Made by a program: the position numbers and the translations under genes. A stretch of 64,000 nucleotides of DNA, from contig NC_057768.1 of the NCBI RefSeq assembly GCF_010389155.1, positions 25,553,966 through 25,617,965 on the forward strand, in the 5' to 3' direction. Below are positions 60,173-64,000 of the stretch, piece by piece. The stretch's first letter is position 1. Every line of letters starts with the position of its first letter. This DNA is from Erigeron canadensis (Eukaryota > Streptophyta > Magnoliopsida > Asterales > Asteraceae). The notes under the pieces were generated by a model, which worked only from the letters and a program-made list of their open reading frames with translations, did no database searches and had not been told where the DNA came from.

Positions 60173-61297
60173 ATTTTACCTAAAACCTATATATATTTTT
60201 ATCCTTTCTCCTTTTATGAAACAAACGACCTCATCTTTTCGGCTTTTGAAATCCTTAAGATATCCTTAACTTGTAACTCTATACCCAACCCACACACTAG
60301 ATTTACCCATTAAATTCCTTAAATATCTTTCAACGCATATCTACCTATCTAATATACCTATTATAAAATTCTCAATGAAATTACTTACAATATACAATCC
60401 CCAACCTTTTAAATAACTACATTATCATTTTACATCAATTAATTTTACATTTATAACTACATTGATATTGTCACCAACGTCGACGCCACTATCGCCGCCC
60501 ATCACCGACAATGCTGGTATATTACGAGAGTACCCCTCTACTTAATCTTATACTATATAGTAATCACATGTTCATCTCCAAAGTTCCAATTCACTACAAA
60601 ATTTCTCAGCTCTTCTTAAGCATACACCCAGTAAGTTTCTTTATTCATGTAAATTTTTTTATATTAATATAATCATTTTTAATTAGTTAATATAGATAGA
60701 TTTTATTTATTAACTAGGTAACTCACGCGATTTCTCTGAAGACATTACATTTATTGCGTACGATAACATGTAAAACGTATAACGTTTTTTAAGACAGTTC
60801 GAATAACAAAATGACAATCTCTTTAATGAGAAAATTATTCTACACTAAAAAAACAATTCAAAATATAATGATTTTATAACACATTAAAAAATTAAATAAA
60901 TTTTAAAAGACAATAAGTATGAAAGAAAGCCAGTTGCTAAGAAAAAGGTAGAACCATAAATACTATCCGAAATTGTGAAAAATGAGAAAAAAAAAATCAA
61001 ATACAAAATAATAATACAAGCAAAATTAAAGCATAAATGTCTATAATCATTAGAAAATGAGCTATATTATATTGACAAACGTTTACAAACTAATTTTTAT
61101 TAACATAAGTGACATGTAAGGTGGTTCAATCAAGTAAAAGAGAAAAAAAAAATACTTAGAGATGATTTAATCCGTAGTAATATTATTTCTAAAAAATTGT
61201 TTGTAAAAAAATTGTAAATCTAAAATTAGTCTTAAAAATAGAATGTCAAACGTTAGAAATTTACAATAATAAAAAAATCAAATGAAGTTTCCCTATT
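60173..61297. other. AT-rich DNA with Helitron-like fragments
   Basis: A TCTAATATACCTATTATAAAATT stretch near 60348 and CGCCGCCCATCACCGACAATGCTGG near 60490-60515 look like worn Helitron-like ends. A minus-strand CTAG^T with upstream ATCGCGTGAGTTAC lies at 60714. No gene. Confidence 0.4.
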
Positions 61298-61520
61298 TCT
61301 ATAATACCTTATAAAACAAACTGGATTCCTCCCTTAACTTAATTAAGAACCTGATAAGACAAAAATACCCTTAAATAATCTTCCATGCTAAGCACCCTCT
61401 CACGTGATATACCAACTATGCCCTTCAACCATTTCGTCTCTAGCAAAGTAAAACCCTATCAACGCCACCACCAGATTGTCTTCCCCACCACCGCCGCATT
61501 ACGCGGATACTATGTTCGTC
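61298..61520 (+). mobile_element. short Helitron-like element, variant 3' end
   Basis: TCTATAATACCTTATAAAAC at the left and GCCGCATTACGCGGATACTATGTTCGT at the right. About 222 bp, akin to 30878-31099. Confidence 0.45.
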
Positions 61521-62164
61521 TTTCTAAATGGAAAGTCAGAAACAAAACTATATTATTTCGTTATAAAAATAGTAGCCATCACCTAGCCAAAAGGGGAATA
61601 ATCTGAGGGGTAGCCGGCGAGCCAAGTGGGATTGCTGGGCTAACCAACCCCACTCCTCCCAGCCTAATGAATTGAGTTAGGGAATTTGTAATGTGGATCT
61701 TTCAAAAATATCATATGAATCTTGTAGACTTGTATATTTGGTTAATCTTTGAACCACTTTTTAGTTTTAACAACCATGTCATGAATCTTGTAATAGATTT
61801 AAGAAGGGATAATCACCTATGAATGTAGTAAATTATGACAAAATGTCTATGTTATGTATTGATCTAATCGAGGGTCTATGCTATGCAATGAATTTAGCAA
61901 AACTGTCTAAATGATGTATGTAACCGGTTAAACCAGTTACCATCCAATTTTATAAGCCTTATGTGGCGGGCAACTCATTTGTTTATGCTTATATGGCTGA
62001 TGACATATATAGCTAATAAATACTACGGATTAATAATTTAACAAGAAAAAAACGAATCATACGAATGAGAGAGATTCACATACATTTTTTTTTGAACAGC
62101 AGATTAACACGTACTACTTGTATTTGATCAAGTCGTCTTGGTTCTAATCTTTTGCTCAACATCT
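61521..62164. other. 3' flank of the chimeric receptor gene, with a lone foldback arm
   Basis: From about 61807, GGGATAATCACCTATGAATGTAG...GTAACCGGTTAAACCAGTTACCA matches the arm of the Mutator-like family at 12.95 and 24.6 kb, but no second arm is seen. The rest should include the 3' UTR of the minus-strand gene. Confidence 0.45.
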
Positions 62165-64000
62165 CTATGCTTGCTTTTGCTCATTAACTATCTTCATAAC
62201 CCATTTTGGCTTTCGGGTTTTGAACATAAGATATCCTAAACTTATACCAATTACAATACCACATCCATATCCCATGACAACAGATTTCCAAGTAAACCCT
62301 TCAAAAAAGGCTGAAGCATCTTCTTGTTCTGCTAACAATGGACTAGTCCGGTCATCATTGCCTCCAGAGTTTTTTGTCAAAGGAAATCCACACAACATCG
62401 GGTTTACTTGGTATGAAGTGTTTTCAAATGTATTGAATTGTCCCCCTCGAGGTATGGTTCCACTGAGTTGATTGCTTGAAACGTTAAAAAACGCCATAAA
62501 GGTTAGCCTAGTTAGCTCTGAAGGGATCTTTCCATTGAGCTTGTTCAAAGATAGATCTAAAGACTCGAGATTTGTCAAGTTTCCAAATGTTGTAGGGATT
62601 TTTCCATTGAGATGGTTGTGAGATAGGTTGAGATAACGAAGAGAGTTCAGCATTCTAAAGCTATTTGAAATCTCTCCTTCGAATTTGTTGTTTGAGAGGT
62701 CAATAGTTGTCAACACTGTGAGAATTCTCTCAAATGTCAATTCCATTCCTTTCACAACAAGCTCTACGCTATCTGTATATAATCCATCTCCACCCATGTA
62801 TTCTGGTACACGGTCTTGTCCAACACTAATATCCATCATCGCTGTAAATTTCTCAAAATACTTCCATGGCAAATGACCCGTAAACATGTTTCCAGAGAGG
62901 TCAAGGATTCTTAGTTGGGGAAAGGGAGATTGAATGTTCGTTAAGGTCTGGACAGTGCCATGAAACATATTATTTCTAAGGACAAGAACTTGTAGTTGTG
63001 GAAGAGCATCAAGCCAGGACGGAAACATGTCACTTAACATGTTCTCACCAAGATTCAACACTTCTAAAAATGCACAATGCATAAGGCTTCTTGGCACCGG
63101 TCCATGTAATTGGTTATCGTATAGGTTTAGGCTAGTCAGTAAACTATCATTCCAAAAACAATGTGGAAGTGTACCGCTAATGTAATTATGTGACACTTGA
63201 AAAACTTGCAAAAATCTTGAATTGCAAAAAGAAGATGGGATTTCTCCTACAATTGTATTATTGTTTATAGAATATGCAATTATGTTGATAGGTAACTGTG
63301 GGAGGGTTCCATGAAACATATTGTCATCAAGAATTATATAAAGAAGGGATGTTAGATTACCTATTGCTTCTGGTATTTTCCCTGAAATATAGTTATGACT
63401 TAAATCAATCATAACCAACGAATTAGCCTTTGTAATCTCGGGTACTAATTCACCAGATAAACGATTATGAGCTGCAAATATCTGCCCCAATGTTTTTGCA
63501 TTCTGTATATCTGATGTAATACTTCCTTCCAAAAAATTATTAGCAATATCAATAATTTCAGCTTTAGGAAGCCCCCATATTCCATTAGGGACAACACCAG
63601 AAAGCATGTTGTCACTCACACGAAACCGAGTTAGTGTCTTACAATCAGAATAACTTCTCGGGATCTGACCCGTGAAGTTGTTCTGAAGTAAAAGTAGTTT
63701 AGTCATCTTCCCATTCTTGCACATATCCGGAGGAATTTCTCCAGTGAGAAAATTTTCAGACACGTCTATAAGGTTAAAATAAGACCACGAACCAAGCTGC
63801 TTAGGAAGCGGCCCAGTTAATTGGTTTTGAAACAACACTAAGTATACAAGTTGCTTAAATACTCCTATTTCGGGGGGAACTACACCAACAAACTCATTTT
63901 CGAATAACTGCAAGTTTTTGAGTTTAGTCAAAAACTTAATTTCAGTAAGATCCCCTTGAAGAAAATTCATGGAAGCATCGAAAACTTCAAGGTTAGTTAA
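62165..64000 (-). CDS. chimeric LRR receptor-like protein: RLK7-type LRRs fused to a Cf/RLP-type end (5' end outside window)
   Basis: Open from the right edge of the window to a stop at 62165; at least 611 codons. The first 203 visible residues (64000 to about 63392) match the RLK7-like ectodomain (DMCKNG, FTGQIPRSYSDCKTLTRFRV). After SLVMIDLSHN the sequence changes to RLP-type LRRs (NYISGKIPEAIGNLTSLLYI) and has the usual Cf-like order: LRRs, an island region with MMDISVGQDRVPEYMGGDG, final LRRs (IDLSNNKFEGEI), LCGFPL cap, acidic segment, transmembrane helix (about VVMGYGCGIVIGISLGYLMF) and a short basic tail ending QKQA. No kinase. Such RLPs signal through partner kinases such as SOBIR1. 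The frame is intact, so it may be functional. The start codon and signal peptide are beyond the edge. Confidence 0.9.
   Translation of the reverse strand, partial: LTNLEVFDASMNFLQGDLTEIKFLTKLKNLQLFENEFVGVVPPEIGVFKQLVYLVLFQNQLTGPLPKQLGSWSYFNLIDVSENFLTGEIPPDMCKNGKMTKLLLLQNNFTGQIPRSYSDCKTLTRFRVSDNMLSGVVPNGIWGLPKAEIIDIANNFLEGSITSDIQNAKTLGQIFAAHNRLSGELVPEITKANSLVMIDLSHNYISGKIPEAIGNLTSLLYIILDDNMFHGTLPQLPINIIAYSINNNTIVGEIPSSFCNSRFLQVFQVSHNYISGTLPHCFWNDSLLTSLNLYDNQLHGPVPRSLMHCAFLEVLNLGENMLSDMFPSWLDALPQLQVLVLRNNMFHGTVQTLTNIQSPFPQLRILDLSGNMFTGHLPWKYFEKFTAMMDISVGQDRVPEYMGGDGLYTDSVELVVKGMELTFERILTVLTTIDLSNNKFEGEISNSFRMLNSLRYLNLSHNHLNGKIPTTFGNLTNLESLDLSLNKLNGKIPSELTRLTFMAFFNVSSNQLSGTIPRGGQFNTFENTSYQVNPMLCGFPLTKNSGGNDDRTSPLLAEQEDASAFFEGFTWKSVVMGYGCGIVIGISLGYLMFKTRKPKWVMKIVNEQKQA

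Overview
The window is AT-rich plant nuclear DNA dominated by transposable elements, with one complete host gene. No sequence search was possible. A eudicot, probably Asteraceae, is suggested by three things: a SIRE-type Ty1/copia element whose extra 3' ORFs resemble a family I know mainly from Asteraceae genomes, the CCGAA-rich inverted-repeat elements, and the abundance of Helitron-like and Mutator-like ends. The family assignment is inference.

Layout. 1-7.9 kb: 3' two thirds of a Ty1/copia (Sirevirus-like) element, with a decayed pol end, a long spacer, an internal promoter and leader, two extra reading frames that look like one spliced gene, a polypurine tract and the 3' LTR. 8.3-16 kb: a hAT-like MITE with perfect 8-bp target duplications, foldback and Mutator-like elements, a SINE, and a Helitron with intact A^TC...CTAG^T borders. 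17.0-20.3 kb (minus): a complete three-exon LRR receptor kinase of the RLK7/HAIKU2 type (974 aa). 20.3-28.5 kb: degraded elements, including a Mutator-like element nested in a CCGAA-rich element, and a truncated poly(A) retroposon. 28.5-30.6 kb: a PIF/Harbinger element carrying only a transposase. 31-35.5 kb: MITEs and a SINE. 35.8-48.4 kb: a solo LTR (TSD ATACA) split by a young, complete 10.9-kb Ty3/gypsy chromovirus (TSD CTAAC). 48.7-51.0 kb: a second PIF/Harbinger element carrying only the Myb/SANT-like partner gene. 51-62 kb: Tourist-like, hAT-like, foldback and Helitron debris. 62.2-64.0 kb (minus, cut by the window edge): an LRR gene whose first part matches the RLK7-like ectodomain and whose second part is a Cf-type receptor-like protein with a membrane anchor and no kinase.

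Most notable points. (1) The chromovirus has an extra leader ORF whose N-terminus closely resembles the histone H3 tail, including the K4 and A-R-K9-S10 positions that chromodomain-type readers bind, while its own pol ends in a chromodomain-like region. (2) The gene at the right edge is a chimera of RLK7-type and RLP-type LRRs, and a 287-nt patch differs by one base from the RLK7-like gene 45 kb away. (3) The copia element seems to carry a two-exon extra gene with its own promoter, whose upstream AACGAA-motif cluster recurs in the LTR. (4) Two related PIF/Harbinger elements carry complementary halves of the usual transposase plus Myb-like pair, both broken by TGA stops. (5) The solo LTR carries eight near-palindromic ACTGCGCCGCAGT sites at alternating spacings of about 30 and 45 bp upstream of its TATA box.
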